Source: Gammaproteobacteria bacterium CG11_big_fil_rev_8_21_14_0_20_46_22
Lineage (GTDB): Bacteria > Pseudomonadota > Gammaproteobacteria > UBA12402
Direction of reading: 5' to 3'
Assembly: GCA_002796245.1 (NCBI GenBank)
Contig: PCWT01000054.1
Coordinates: 19,540 to 83,539 of the forward strand
DNA length: 64,000 nt
Made by a program: the position numbers and the translations under genes. The notes below the pieces were generated by a model, which saw nothing but the letters and a program-made list of their open reading frames with translations, was not told the DNA's origin and did no database searches. Below, one piece after another: positions 35,301-43,678 of this stretch; position 1 is the stretch's first letter; the number at the start of each line of letters is the position of its first letter.

Positions 35301-35522
35301 ATGAAACGAGACGACCTAGCCAAAAGCATTTTTGACAACATCACGCGTTACGTATCAAAAGATAAAACGCAGCATTTGTCTTCAGACCTTAAGCATTTAG
35401 CTGAAGATTTAGCAGAGCGTCTAATCCAGCGTTACGATCTCGTCACACGCGCCGAGTTCGAAACTCAAAAGAAAATCTTAGATAAAGCCTTGAAGAAAAT
35501 CGAAGCGCTTGAGAAAGCGTAG
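35301..35522 (+). CDS. ubiK: Ubiquinone accessory factor UbiK (BMFP domain)
   Basis: Small coiled-coil protein (73 aa) of the YqiC/UbiK family, which binds membranes and assists UbiJ and the UbiI/UbiH hydroxylases in aerobic ubiquinone synthesis. It starts with an amphipathic helix (DDLAKSIFDNITRYV) and ends in a coiled coil (RAEFETQKKILDKALKKIEALE), which matches the family. It is divergent from the acyltransferase gene. ubiC for the same pathway is at 10583-11092. Confidence 0.9.
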   Translation: MKRDDLAKSIFDNITRYVSKDKTQHLSSDLKHLAEDLAERLIQRYDLVTRAEFETQKKILDKALKKIEALEKA

Positions 35523-35530
35523 CGAGGAAA

Positions 35531-35604
35531 ACCCGGATTATCACGCCTTCGGCGTTCAATCCATATACAGGCTACACTTCATCGCTAATGTCATTGCGAG
35601 CGAA
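35531..35604. repeat. Dispersed composite repeat, copy 3
   Basis: Contains CCCGGATTATC, a GCCTTCGGCG hairpin, TTCAATCC, AGGCTACACTTCAT and AATGTCATTGCGAGCGAA, in the same order as copies 1 and 2. It occupies the whole space between ubiK and surA, whose stop codons face it from both sides. Confidence 0.8.
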
Positions 35605-35606
35605 AA

Positions 35607-36578
35607 TCACATGATTTTAATGTACGCCTCAGCACGCAACTGCTGCAACCAGGTGGCCAGCGCATCTTGAAATTGCTGCTGAAACAGCATGTTCTTCACA
35701 TCGTCTTCGCGTGCCTTGAGGCTCTTAGGCAACTGGGTATTGCGCATACCCAGCAATTTAATCAGGTGGAAACCATTCGCCGCACGTAAGGGTCCTGCTA
35801 CCTCACCCGGGTTCATCGTCACCACACGCTCAGCAAAAATACTCGGCATGTTCGCCAAGGTACGCCAGCCCATATCACCGCCTTTCAAGGCATCTTGTGC
35901 ATTAGAATGGCCCATAGCAATTTTCTTGAAGCTTGCACCTGCTTGGAGCTGCTTGAGCAAGGCTTGCGCTTTCTCGCGAGCCGCCGCCACTTCTGCGGGC
36001 GACGGTGTCGCAGGCAATGCCACCAAAATATCACCCACGTTATATTCAACTTTTTCAGACTGAATACGCTTTAAAACATCATTCACTTCAGTTTGGCTAA
36101 TGCTAATATGAGAAGCAACAAAGCTACCTTGAACCATCTGAATCAAAATTTCTTGGCCGATTTCTTTTCGAAACGACGCAACCGTAAAGCCATTTTTTTC
36201 CATGCGCTTATACAGCTCACGCGTTGAAATATGATTTTGCTGTGCCACGCGCGTTAACGCCTGATTAATTTGTTCGCTAGAAACTTTTATGTGGTTTTCT
36301 TCAGCCAGCTGCAACTGCAAACTACGATTGATCAACTGATTAAGCACCTGCGTGCGCAACACACTGTCTGACGGCAACTCTTTACCCTCGCCCGCGCTTT
36401 TAACACGAAGCTTTAGAAGATTAACGTGGCGATCGAGCTCAGCTTGAGTGATGACATCATTATTCACAATCGCAGCGACCTGGTTAATCACTTGTGATTT
36501 TGCAGAGGCCACACCTGGCAAGCAAACCAACAAGGCCAAGCACAAACCTAAAAAATAACGTAAGCCTGAAATTTTCAT
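35607..36578 (-). CDS. surA: Periplasmic chaperone/prolyl isomerase SurA, single parvulin domain
   Basis: Folds outer-membrane proteins, including LptD, in the periplasm. A signal peptide (YFLGLCLALLVCLPGVASA) precedes the chaperone N-domain, which opens QVINQVAAIVNNDVITQAEL. Only one parvulin domain is present (about residues 170-270, containing ALKGGDMGW and GPLRAANGFHLIKL), then the C-terminal helix. The total of 323 residues is about 100 shorter than E. coli SurA, which has two parvulin domains. lptD is 6 bases upstream, the usual lptD-surA operon; the pdxA-ksgA genes that often follow are absent. Confidence 0.93.
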   Translation of the reverse strand: MKISGLRYFLGLCLALLVCLPGVASAKSQVINQVAAIVNNDVITQAELDRHVNLLKLRVKSAGEGKELPSDSVLRTQVLNQLINRSLQLQLAEENHIKVSSEQINQALTRVAQQNHISTRELYKRMEKNGFTVASFRKEIGQEILIQMVQGSFVASHISISQTEVNDVLKRIQSEKVEYNVGDILVALPATPSPAEVAAAREKAQALLKQLQAGASFKKIAMGHSNAQDALKGGDMGWRTLANMPSIFAERVVTMNPGEVAGPLRAANGFHLIKLLGMRNTQLPKSLKAREDDVKNMLFQQQFQDALATWLQQLRAEAYIKIM

Positions 36579-36584
36579 GTGTTA

Positions 36585-39113
36585 TTATCCTGTCTTCAAA
36601 AATTGATCGCTGTAATTTTGAACGTAGGACCTCAGCGCATTGCCCACAGAGTCACCACCGTATCCGCCCAAACCTTTGAGCACAAATTGCACAAAGACGC
36701 TGGTATTGTACTTAAATTTTCCGGATGTATCTATACGGTCAAAGCTTCGCATCACAACAGCACGAGCCCCCCAGCAGCAACTCTCATAACCCAAACCTGC
36801 GAAATAGGTATCGCCAACGGTCTCGCCCCATTGATGGTTCCAAGCGCCAATCAGGTCCCAGCGTTTATGAACCTGCCAATACGTCGAAAAGCCGGCCGAT
36901 TTTAGACCTGGCAAATCATTTTCTGAGTTCGATACAAAGGTGTAGTTCACATTAAACAGGTGATTCGCATCACGGCTGTACTCTATGGTTGCGTTTTTAT
37001 AATCAAAGCGGTGATTATACGGTGCCCAAGTCGCACCTAAGGTGCCAGACCAATGCTGCGTTAAATTATACTGCGCCTGGCCCGCCACGGGTGAAAAAGG
37101 CCGGCGATCATTCGCAGGCACGGCGTCGCAATTGCCCTGATTGGCATCACACAACTGCACATCACGATTACGAAAATACGCGATCTCACCGATGCTAGCA
37201 CTGGCTTGCTGCTGGCCCGTTTCACCATTGATCAAACGAGACGTCAGAGCATAGCTCAATTGGTTTGCATCACCAACACGGTCAATCCCGCTAAAACGGT
37301 TATCCTGAAACAATTGGCTGTAAGTAAACTGCTGCGCATACGTATCAAATATCGGCAAATTATTTTGATTGTGATAAGGCACATACAAATAATAAAGCTC
37401 AGGCTCCAGGGTTTGAATGAGTGACTGATGAAAAAGATTCATCGATCGCTCAAGTGTCGTACCGCCGTGGAGCGTGACAATCGGCAAGCCCGAATTAGGG
37501 TTAGTTCGTTGAAGCTGGCCAATATGATCGAGTTGATATTGAGTAAAACGAAACTGAACTTTAGGCGTCAAATATCCCATACCCCCAATAAAATGGTAGT
37601 CGATGAGAGGATTGAGGCTTTCCCGATTACCGACCACCGGTACGGTGCTCACATCAGGCGTTTTCTCTTGATAAAATCGTATCGCTTGAAACCCTAAACC
37701 CGCGTCCAAACGATGCCAAACCTGAGGATAATCACCATTCACATACAAAGCGGGCAAAGACTCATACTGATTGATAACCGTTGACTCATTGATAGGGTGC
37801 AAGGTTTGATACGCCTGAACCAAAGCACTAGCGGACCAATGTGTGCCCTGATAAGCCACATTGGCCGCCTGAAGCAAGTCATTCTGATTGCCATCAAGAA
37901 TGTATTGATTATTAAAATCTTGCACATAGTAATCGTCACTCACCTTCGTATAATTAGCGCTTGCAAGCCAATTGCTATTAAAGCGAGTGGTGTTGTCCCA
38001 ATGCAGCGAGTAGCGCTTATCGCTATCATCACGCAAGCGATCAAGCGCCTGTGGACTGCCATTGATATAATCAGGATTATTTAAGGCTTTTTTGCGAAAG
38101 CTCGCGAACGCTCTATCACTCGGCACGAAAGACCCGCTCAAAGTACCATTACTTTTATGCGTTAAATACCGAAAACGGCCGTCCTCAAAAAGCCCGCGCA
38201 AACTGTACATTTTTGTGTTAAACAAAGCATCGTAGTTGGGCGCGATATTCCAGTAAAAAGGTAACGTGACCGCATAACCCGAGTTCGTTGTATGCTCATA
38301 ACTCGGAAAAAGAAAACCCGTTTTACGTTTATGATCAAGCGGAAAATTCACATACGGCATATAAAATACGGGCACACTTTTCCAATACAACACCGTGTTC
38401 CAAGCATCGCCGCGCTGAGAAGCTTTATCGACATTCACCGTTGTTGAGTGCATACGCCAAGTATGGCAAGCCGGACTACACGTGGTGTAGCTCGCGTCTT
38501 TAAATAAGTAATGCTTGGGTTTTGTTTGCGACATGCTAGCAGCCGTGCCCCAAAAATTAACCCCATAAATGTGGCGCTCTGTGCTACCCGTTTTTTGACT
38601 TTTGACCTTCTTGACGTCTGGCGTGCCTAAATTCACGCGAAAAGCGGCATCGTGCAAATGCACTGTTTTTTGCTGAAGATTGGCTTGGCCGGCTTTGGCC
38701 ACAACCATCTCACCGGGGGTATAATAGCGGACACGGCCAAACAAACGCACCGTGCTAATTTTCCCCTGATGATCCCGATCAATATACGCCTTATCAGCCT
38801 GAAGGCTTTGATTAGGTTGAGTGACACGCACATGCCCATGCAGCTCGCTACCCCCTTTCAGTGAAAGCTCAGTATTATCTGCGTCGATATCGTAATTATT
38901 TGTCTGCGAGCTGAAGCTAAGATTCGGCGAATAAAGAATGGGTAACTCTTTATAGTATCCTTCGCAGAGATTGGGCGCGTTTTTTTGAGGCGTCCAACCC
39001 AGAAGGCTCGCAAGCCCAGAGCTAGAAGAAAGATCATGCACATTATACGCCTTGGCAACCCAGCCAACGCTAGAAAAAATCAGTAGTACTGTTACGCGCG
39101 CGCGATATCGCAT
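36585..39113 (-). CDS. lptD: LPS assembly outer-membrane protein LptD
   Basis: Large beta-barrel that inserts LPS into the outer leaflet together with LptE. A signal peptide opens the protein, followed by a beta-taco/OstA domain (DNTELSLKGGSELHGHVRV, residues about 74-180) and a barrel of over 500 residues rich in alternating aromatics. The N-terminal CxxC-type cysteines are reduced: one (CEGYYKE) is near the start, and cysteine pairs TTCSPACHTW and YESCCWG are in the taco and barrel. The length of 842 is usual. It is divergent from amgK, as in Pseudomonas. Confidence 0.95.
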   Translation of the reverse strand: MRYRARVTVLLIFSSVGWVAKAYNVHDLSSSSGLASLLGWTPQKNAPNLCEGYYKELPILYSPNLSFSSQTNNYDIDADNTELSLKGGSELHGHVRVTQPNQSLQADKAYIDRDHQGKISTVRLFGRVRYYTPGEMVVAKAGQANLQQKTVHLHDAAFRVNLGTPDVKKVKSQKTGSTERHIYGVNFWGTAASMSQTKPKHYLFKDASYTTCSPACHTWRMHSTTVNVDKASQRGDAWNTVLYWKSVPVFYMPYVNFPLDHKRKTGFLFPSYEHTTNSGYAVTLPFYWNIAPNYDALFNTKMYSLRGLFEDGRFRYLTHKSNGTLSGSFVPSDRAFASFRKKALNNPDYINGSPQALDRLRDDSDKRYSLHWDNTTRFNSNWLASANYTKVSDDYYVQDFNNQYILDGNQNDLLQAANVAYQGTHWSASALVQAYQTLHPINESTVINQYESLPALYVNGDYPQVWHRLDAGLGFQAIRFYQEKTPDVSTVPVVGNRESLNPLIDYHFIGGMGYLTPKVQFRFTQYQLDHIGQLQRTNPNSGLPIVTLHGGTTLERSMNLFHQSLIQTLEPELYYLYVPYHNQNNLPIFDTYAQQFTYSQLFQDNRFSGIDRVGDANQLSYALTSRLINGETGQQQASASIGEIAYFRNRDVQLCDANQGNCDAVPANDRRPFSPVAGQAQYNLTQHWSGTLGATWAPYNHRFDYKNATIEYSRDANHLFNVNYTFVSNSENDLPGLKSAGFSTYWQVHKRWDLIGAWNHQWGETVGDTYFAGLGYESCCWGARAVVMRSFDRIDTSGKFKYNTSVFVQFVLKGLGGYGGDSVGNALRSYVQNYSDQFLKTG

Positions 39114-39233
39114 AGCCCCTCCGAGGCCGCTAGCATACAGTAATTTCCCTCGAGGATTAACTACTTTTAGGCCGATATTGCGAAGAGCTAGGCCTAATGA
39201 TAGAGTGTGCGCTCTTTTTATGGCGAAAAGCTC

Positions 39234-40232
39234 ATGACGTCACGCAAAGCAGCCTTAACACACTGGCTTGAGCAATATCTAGACACATTCACACTCACCG
39301 ACCATTTAGGCGACGCGAGCTTTCGCAGCTACTGGCGCATCCAAACTCCCACGGGGCATTTGCTTGCCATGGACGCGCCAGTTGAGCTTGAAGATTGCAA
39401 GCCTTTCGTGGCCGTCGCAAAGAGTTTTGAAGTACTGGGCCTTAGGGTCCCGCACATCCACCAGCTTGATTTAGCACAAGGCTTTATTCTGCTCGACGAT
39501 TTTGGCGATGATATCTTGTATCGAGTGCTTAATACTCACAACGTTGACGTTTTATACAAACGAGCCATCGACGAAATCCATACCCTACAGCGCTGCCAAG
39601 ACTTTAACGGTGAGAGAATACCCGCCTTTGATCGCGCGCACCAACAACGCGAACTCGACGAATTCAAGTCTTGGCTTTTAGAGCAATACCTCGGTATAAG
39701 CCTCGACAAAGCAACCCTGGCTTTGCTACACAAAACAGATGAAACATTATTGTCAGCTTGCTTGGCTCAACCACAAGTTTGTATTCATCGTGACTATCAC
39801 AGCAAAAACCTATTACGACTTGCGAATAATGAGATCGGCATCATCGATTTTCAAGACGCCATGATCGGCGGCGTGTGTTACGACCTCGTTTCACTTGTGC
39901 GCGACTGCTACGTCGATTGGCCTGCAGAACAAGTGTATAGCTGGCTCAATTATTTTGTCGACAGTCTTCACAGCCGCGGTTTATACACCAGCATTTCAAA
40001 ACCAGAATTTGAATATTGGTTTGATTTGACAGGCATGCAGCGCCATTTAAAAGCGAGCTTTATCTTTGCACGAAAATACTTGCGAGACGACAATGACGGC
40101 TACCTAAAATATCTAAACCGGACATTCAACTACGCTGAATGTGTTTCCGCCAAGTACCCTGAACTTCATGACTTCAACACTTTCTTACAGGAAACTGTGC
40201 TGCCCAAACTTCGCCTGAAGGTGGTAGCATGA
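39234..40232 (+). CDS. amgK: N-acetylmuramate/N-acetylglucosamine-1-kinase AmgK
   Basis: Anomeric sugar kinase of the aminoglycoside phosphotransferase fold that makes MurNAc-1-phosphate, part of the cell-wall recycling route that bypasses MurA. The catalytic loop is HRDYHSKNL and the metal-binding motif is IIDFQDA, both as in AmgK (COG3178). The ATG at 39234 yields 332 residues; the upstream GTG is discounted. It is divergent from lptD and its TGA overlaps the ATG of the nucleotidyltransferase gene, so the pair amgK-murU is an operon. Confidence 0.9.
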   Translation: MTSRKAALTHWLEQYLDTFTLTDHLGDASFRSYWRIQTPTGHLLAMDAPVELEDCKPFVAVAKSFEVLGLRVPHIHQLDLAQGFILLDDFGDDILYRVLNTHNVDVLYKRAIDEIHTLQRCQDFNGERIPAFDRAHQQRELDEFKSWLLEQYLGISLDKATLALLHKTDETLLSACLAQPQVCIHRDYHSKNLLRLANNEIGIIDFQDAMIGGVCYDLVSLVRDCYVDWPAEQVYSWLNYFVDSLHSRGLYTSISKPEFEYWFDLTGMQRHLKASFIFARKYLRDDNDGYLKYLNRTFNYAECVSAKYPELHDFNTFLQETVLPKLRLKVVA

Positions 40233-41059
40233 ACGAGCGCGGCTTCAACAAAGCCCATCGCCTTCATTCCACAAAAATTTCGCGGCGAATGAAGGATGAG
40301 GTGCGAGGCGAAGCCAAGCGAGACACCGCAGTTTACTCAAATGTAAATGAGGATGGCGAGCGCGGCTTCAACAAAGCTCATCGCCTTCATTCACCGCGAA
40401 AAGCGATGATACTGGCGGCGGGCCTTGGCAAACGCATGGGCAACCTTACGCAAGACACGCCCAAAGCTTTATTAACCGTCAACCATAAACCTTTGATTGT
40501 TTACCGCATCGAACAGCTTATGTCTGCCGGTGTTAAAGACATCGTGATCAACGTACATCAACATCGCGAAGCTTTCGAACAAGCCTTAGGCGATGGCTCA
40601 CGGTTTAACTGCTGCATTCAGTATTCCTTTGAAGATGAAGTCTTAGAAACTGCTGGCGGCATTATCCAGGCGCTGCCTTTGCTTGGCGACCAACCTTTCA
40701 TCATCACCAGTTGCGACACACTCACGGACTTTAATTTTTCTACATTGATGATTCACGATCTTGGCGAGCACTTGGCTCATTTGGTCTTAGTCGACAATCC
40801 GCCCCACCATCCGGAAGGCGACTATGGCCTTATCAACGGGCAGGTCTCACTAGAAGCAAAACCCAAATACAATTACGCAGGGTTTGGACTGCTCCACCCT
40901 CAACTGTTCGCAGGCCTTGTGCCCGGTAAACGCAAAAAAGCCGAAGTCTTTGCCGATGCGATTCCAAAGAAGCTAATCACTGGCGAACACTATGAAGGAC
41001 AGTGGATGAACATTGATACACCTCAACGCCTAGCACAAGCTCAAGGTAGTACGCATTGA
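40229..41059 (+). CDS. murU: MurNAc-1-phosphate uridylyltransferase MurU with inserted N-terminal repeat
   Basis: MurU charges MurNAc-1-phosphate with UTP to give UDP-MurNAc. The nucleotidyltransferase core begins KAMILAAGLGKRMGNLTQ at residue 58, with the usual sugar-phosphate recognition further on (ETAGGI, CDTLTDF). The first 59 codons are atypical: they consist of a palindromic repeat that carries the peptide ERGFNKAHRLHS twice. The ATG at 40229 overlaps the amgK stop, so it is the native coupled start, and the insertion lies between it and the core, in frame. An internal ATG at 40406 would start too late in the first strand. The end overlaps the next gene by 19 bases. Confidence 0.88.
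   Translation: MNERGFNKAHRLHSTKISRRMKDEVRGEAKRDTAVYSNVNEDGERGFNKAHRLHSPRKAMILAAGLGKRMGNLTQDTPKALLTVNHKPLIVYRIEQLMSAGVKDIVINVHQHREAFEQALGDGSRFNCCIQYSFEDEVLETAGGIIQALPLLGDQPFIITSCDTLTDFNFSTLMIHDLGEHLAHLVLVDNPPHHPEGDYGLINGQVSLEAKPKYNYAGFGLLHPQLFAGLVPGKRKKAEVFADAIPKKLITGEHYEGQWMNIDTPQRLAQAQGSTH
40234..40403 (+). repeat. Palindromic repeat element inserted in frame in murU
   Basis: Two 36-bp direct copies (40234-40269 and 40357-40392, one mismatch) are 123 bases apart, a multiple of three. Between and beyond them an 18-bp inverted pair (around 40278-40295 and 40384-40403) makes most of the segment a large hairpin, and a smaller pair CTTCATTC / GAATGAAG lies at 40262-40294. The open frame continues through everything. 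This resembles Rickettsia palindromic elements, which also insert in coding genes. Confidence 0.85.
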
Positions 41060-42456
41060 ATCCAGCGCACAATACGTTGCGTGCGCGATGAAAACAAACG
41101 CTCTGCGTAATAACTGCCGGCCACACGCTTAGAAATTTCACTCAAGGTTGGGTATGGCGCAATAACCGTCGCCAGTTTACTGATAGGCATATTTTGCTGC
41201 ACAGCCAGTATCCACGGCAAAATCAACTCGCCTGCATTGTGCCCGACGATACTGCAACCTTGCACACGGCCTTTGGGGCTGACAATCACTTTAATTAAGC
41301 CCGCCGTTTCTCTTTCAGCCTGCGCGCGATCATTATCTTTGAAAGAAAAGCGCAGTACGCGACAACGTTTCGCCTGATTTTCCTGCAAACCCACATGCGC
41401 TAACTCAGGATCAGTGTAGGTACACCAAGGCATCGCACGGTAATCCACTTTTGCAGGCCAAGCAAACAAACTATTGCGAATCACAATCCCGGCGTGATAA
41501 CTCGCCGCATGCGTAAATTGAAAACGGCCGGCCACATCACCGACAGCAAACACACGGCGATTGGATACACTTTGCAAGCGCGCATTCACCACAATGCCTG
41601 GACGATCGTGTTTCACTTTAGCCTTATCAAGACCCAAACCATCAAGATTTGGCTTTCGCCCCGCTGCCACCAATAAATGCGAACCACTGATCACTTCTTG
41701 CTTACCCTCAGCCGCGATCAACACATTGATACTTTCAGAAGCCTGCTCAACGCGCTCAATCGTCACGCACTCGTGCAACTCCACGCCTTCTTCTACAAAG
41801 CGCTTTCGCACAACATCAACCAACTCAGGATCATCTTTAGGCAACATTGTCGCCATGTCCAACACCGAAACACGGACACCCAGGCGTCGATGGGCTTGTG
41901 CAATTTCACAGCCAATGGGTCCAGCGCCCACAATAATCAAATGTATGGGCTTCTCTTTTAAACTAAATATCGTTTGGTTTGTAAAATAAGGCACTGTGTC
42001 CAAACCTGGAATCGGCGGCACGCTAGCGGTTGAGCCTGTCGCTACCACAAATCGACGGGCTTTAATTTCGGCTTGCCCGGCTTTCACGGTTTTATTATCA
42101 ATAAATTGCGCGCGCGCTTTAATCACCGTCACGCCTAATGTTTTAAACCGTTTTTCCGAGTCATTTGGGCGAATAGCTTCAATCACGCCGTGTATATGAT
42201 CGTGTACTGCTTGATAATTAACCTCGGACACACTCGCTTCAACCCCAAAGCGCTTCGCTGACTCAATGGCTTTAGCGTGTTTGGCACTGGCAATCAAAGC
42301 CTTAGACGGCACGCAACCTGCATTGAGACAATCACCGCCCATCTCAGCCTGCTCGATCAAAACCACTGTAGCACCCATTTGTACCGCACCGGCTGCCACG
42401 CTCAAACCACCTGAACCACCACCAATCACACACAGATCAACCTTTAAGGTTTTCAT
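41041..42456 (-). CDS. FAD-dependent NAD(P)-disulfide oxidoreductase (mercuric reductase-like)
   Basis: Flavoprotein of the dihydrolipoamide dehydrogenase/mercuric reductase family. FAD-binding GGGSGGLSVA near the N-terminus is followed by the redox-active disulfide GGDCLNAGCVPSKAL. A second Rossmann motif, GAGPIGCE, binds NAD(P)H, and GDVAGRFQFTHAA ends the FAD domain. The C-terminal active-site motif reads APYPTLSE, lacking the histidine of lipoamide dehydrogenase (HAHPT), so it is probably not Lpd. This variant is often found with TVP38-type membrane proteins; such a gene overlaps its start by 20 bases here. The substrate is unknown. Confidence 0.87.
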   Translation of the reverse strand: MKTLKVDLCVIGGGSGGLSVAAGAVQMGATVVLIEQAEMGGDCLNAGCVPSKALIASAKHAKAIESAKRFGVEASVSEVNYQAVHDHIHGVIEAIRPNDSEKRFKTLGVTVIKARAQFIDNKTVKAGQAEIKARRFVVATGSTASVPPIPGLDTVPYFTNQTIFSLKEKPIHLIIVGAGPIGCEIAQAHRRLGVRVSVLDMATMLPKDDPELVDVVRKRFVEEGVELHECVTIERVEQASESINVLIAAEGKQEVISGSHLLVAAGRKPNLDGLGLDKAKVKHDRPGIVVNARLQSVSNRRVFAVGDVAGRFQFTHAASYHAGIVIRNSLFAWPAKVDYRAMPWCTYTDPELAHVGLQENQAKRCRVLRFSFKDNDRAQAERETAGLIKVIVSPKGRVQGCSIVGHNAGELILPWILAVQQNMPISKLATVIAPYPTLSEISKRVAGSYYAERLFSSRTQRIVRWIQCVLP

Positions 42457-43186
42457 CAGAGCCTTCCTTTCGTTTAAATCGTTTATACGCTATCGGCATG
42501 ATCGAAAGCGCTGCCAGCAAAATCAGTGGAATCAAAATTTGCGGCTCAAACACAATCGCCCAATTAGGCGCCTCATTGCGTTCAAACACACTGCTTAAAC
42601 CATTGCCCACTGCCACATAAACCAAACTGCCCGGAATAATGCCTATCAGTGTTGAGAAGGCATACACAGCAAAACGTACATTCAATAAACCCGGCACAAT
42701 ATTCACCAACCAAAAAGGAAACACCGGCAACAACCGTAGAAACAACAAATAGCTCAACGCGTTGTCTTGAAAACCGCGCTCAAATTTTTTAAGCCAGGGG
42801 CCAGCTTTTTCACTCAAATAATCCGCAAAGGCATAACGCGCGGCCAAGAAAACCACGCAGGCGCCGAAAGTTGCTGCAATCACGACCCAAAGAGCGCCCC
42901 AAACCACACCGAATAAAAAACCTGCGCTCAACGTGAGTACCGTCGCACCCGGAAACGAAAACGCCACAGTAATGATATATATCGTCATGAACGATAAGAC
43001 AGCCAGCACCGCGTGCGTGCGTGCCCAACTGACCAAGGCTTGATGATGGGTTTTTAACATGGAAAAGCTTAAGTAATGATGCCAGCCTAGCGCAAAGAAG
43101 AGCAGCAGGCCCAAAAGCAGCACAGCCACAGGAATGAGTCTAAGAACTTGAAAGCGCACCCTATCCATTTGGCAAAATTTTTCCAT
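42437..43186 (-). CDS. TVP38/TMEM64 (VTT domain) membrane protein
   Basis: Polytopic inner-membrane protein of the SNARE-associated/VTT (DedA-like) superfamily, recognised by FPGATVLTLSAGFLFG, followed by LRLLPVFPFWLVNIVPG. Related proteins are lipid scramblases or transporters. It overlaps the oxidoreductase by 20 bases, and the pairing of these two families recurs across bacteria, suggesting membrane redox function. No clear ribosome site is seen; the start could be the ATG at 43186 or six codons later at 43168. Confidence 0.85.
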   Translation of the reverse strand: MEKFCQMDRVRFQVLRLIPVAVLLLGLLLFFALGWHHYLSFSMLKTHHQALVSWARTHAVLAVLSFMTIYIITVAFSFPGATVLTLSAGFLFGVVWGALWVVIAATFGACVVFLAARYAFADYLSEKAGPWLKKFERGFQDNALSYLLFLRLLPVFPFWLVNIVPGLLNVRFAVYAFSTLIGIIPGSLVYVAVGNGLSSVFERNEAPNWAIVFEPQILIPLILLAALSIMPIAYKRFKRKEGSDENLKG

Positions 43187-43267
43187 AAAATATTCAAAAG
43201 CTTAGCAGGCTATTGGTTTTTTGCAAAAAATTCGTTAGCCTCATACGCTATTACTCAGGAGATGCAC

Positions 43268-43612
43268 ATGTCAGATTGTTTGTTTTGTAAGATCATTGAA
43301 AAAACTCTGCCGGCGACCCTTGTCCACGAAGACGAACACTGCCTAGCTTTCCGTGATATTCATCCACAAGCGCCCGAGCACATCCTGATTATTCCCAAAA
43401 AACACATCGCCACGCTGAACGATTTAGAAGACATTGATCAAACACTGGTCGGTCACCTGGTGCTCACCGCAAAGAATCTAGCCAAGCAAATCGGGGTCGA
43501 TCATAACGGCTATCGCTTAAATTGGAATTGCAATCGACACGGCGGGCAAGAGGTGTACCACATTCACTTGCATTTACTTGCCGGCCGACAAATGACCTGG
43601 CCACCGGGTTAA
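43268..43612 (+). CDS. hinT: Histidine-triad purine nucleoside phosphoramidase HinT
   Basis: HIT-family hydrolase acting on AMP-lysine-type phosphoramidates and stray aminoacyl-adenylates. The defining HIHLHLLAG triad is near the C-terminus, after SDCLFCKIIE at the start with its zinc-type Cys pair. A GGAG ribosome site supports the ATG at 43268, and 114 residues is usual. An open frame to 43148 exists, but its first 40 codons are not family-like. It is divergent from the TVP38 gene. Confidence 0.95.
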   Translation: MSDCLFCKIIEKTLPATLVHEDEHCLAFRDIHPQAPEHILIIPKKHIATLNDLEDIDQTLVGHLVLTAKNLAKQIGVDHNGYRLNWNCNRHGGQEVYHIHLHLLAGRQMTWPPG

Positions 43613-43678
43613 GACTGGGATAGGGCATGGTTTTTGACCCATGATACTTGCTGTTTAGCACGGCGACAGATTCAGCGC

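Noticed and set aside
40406..40408. Internal ATG as the true murU start
   Set aside because: It would remove the residues just before the first beta strand and leave the ATG overlapping the amgK stop unexplained. No ribosome site precedes it.
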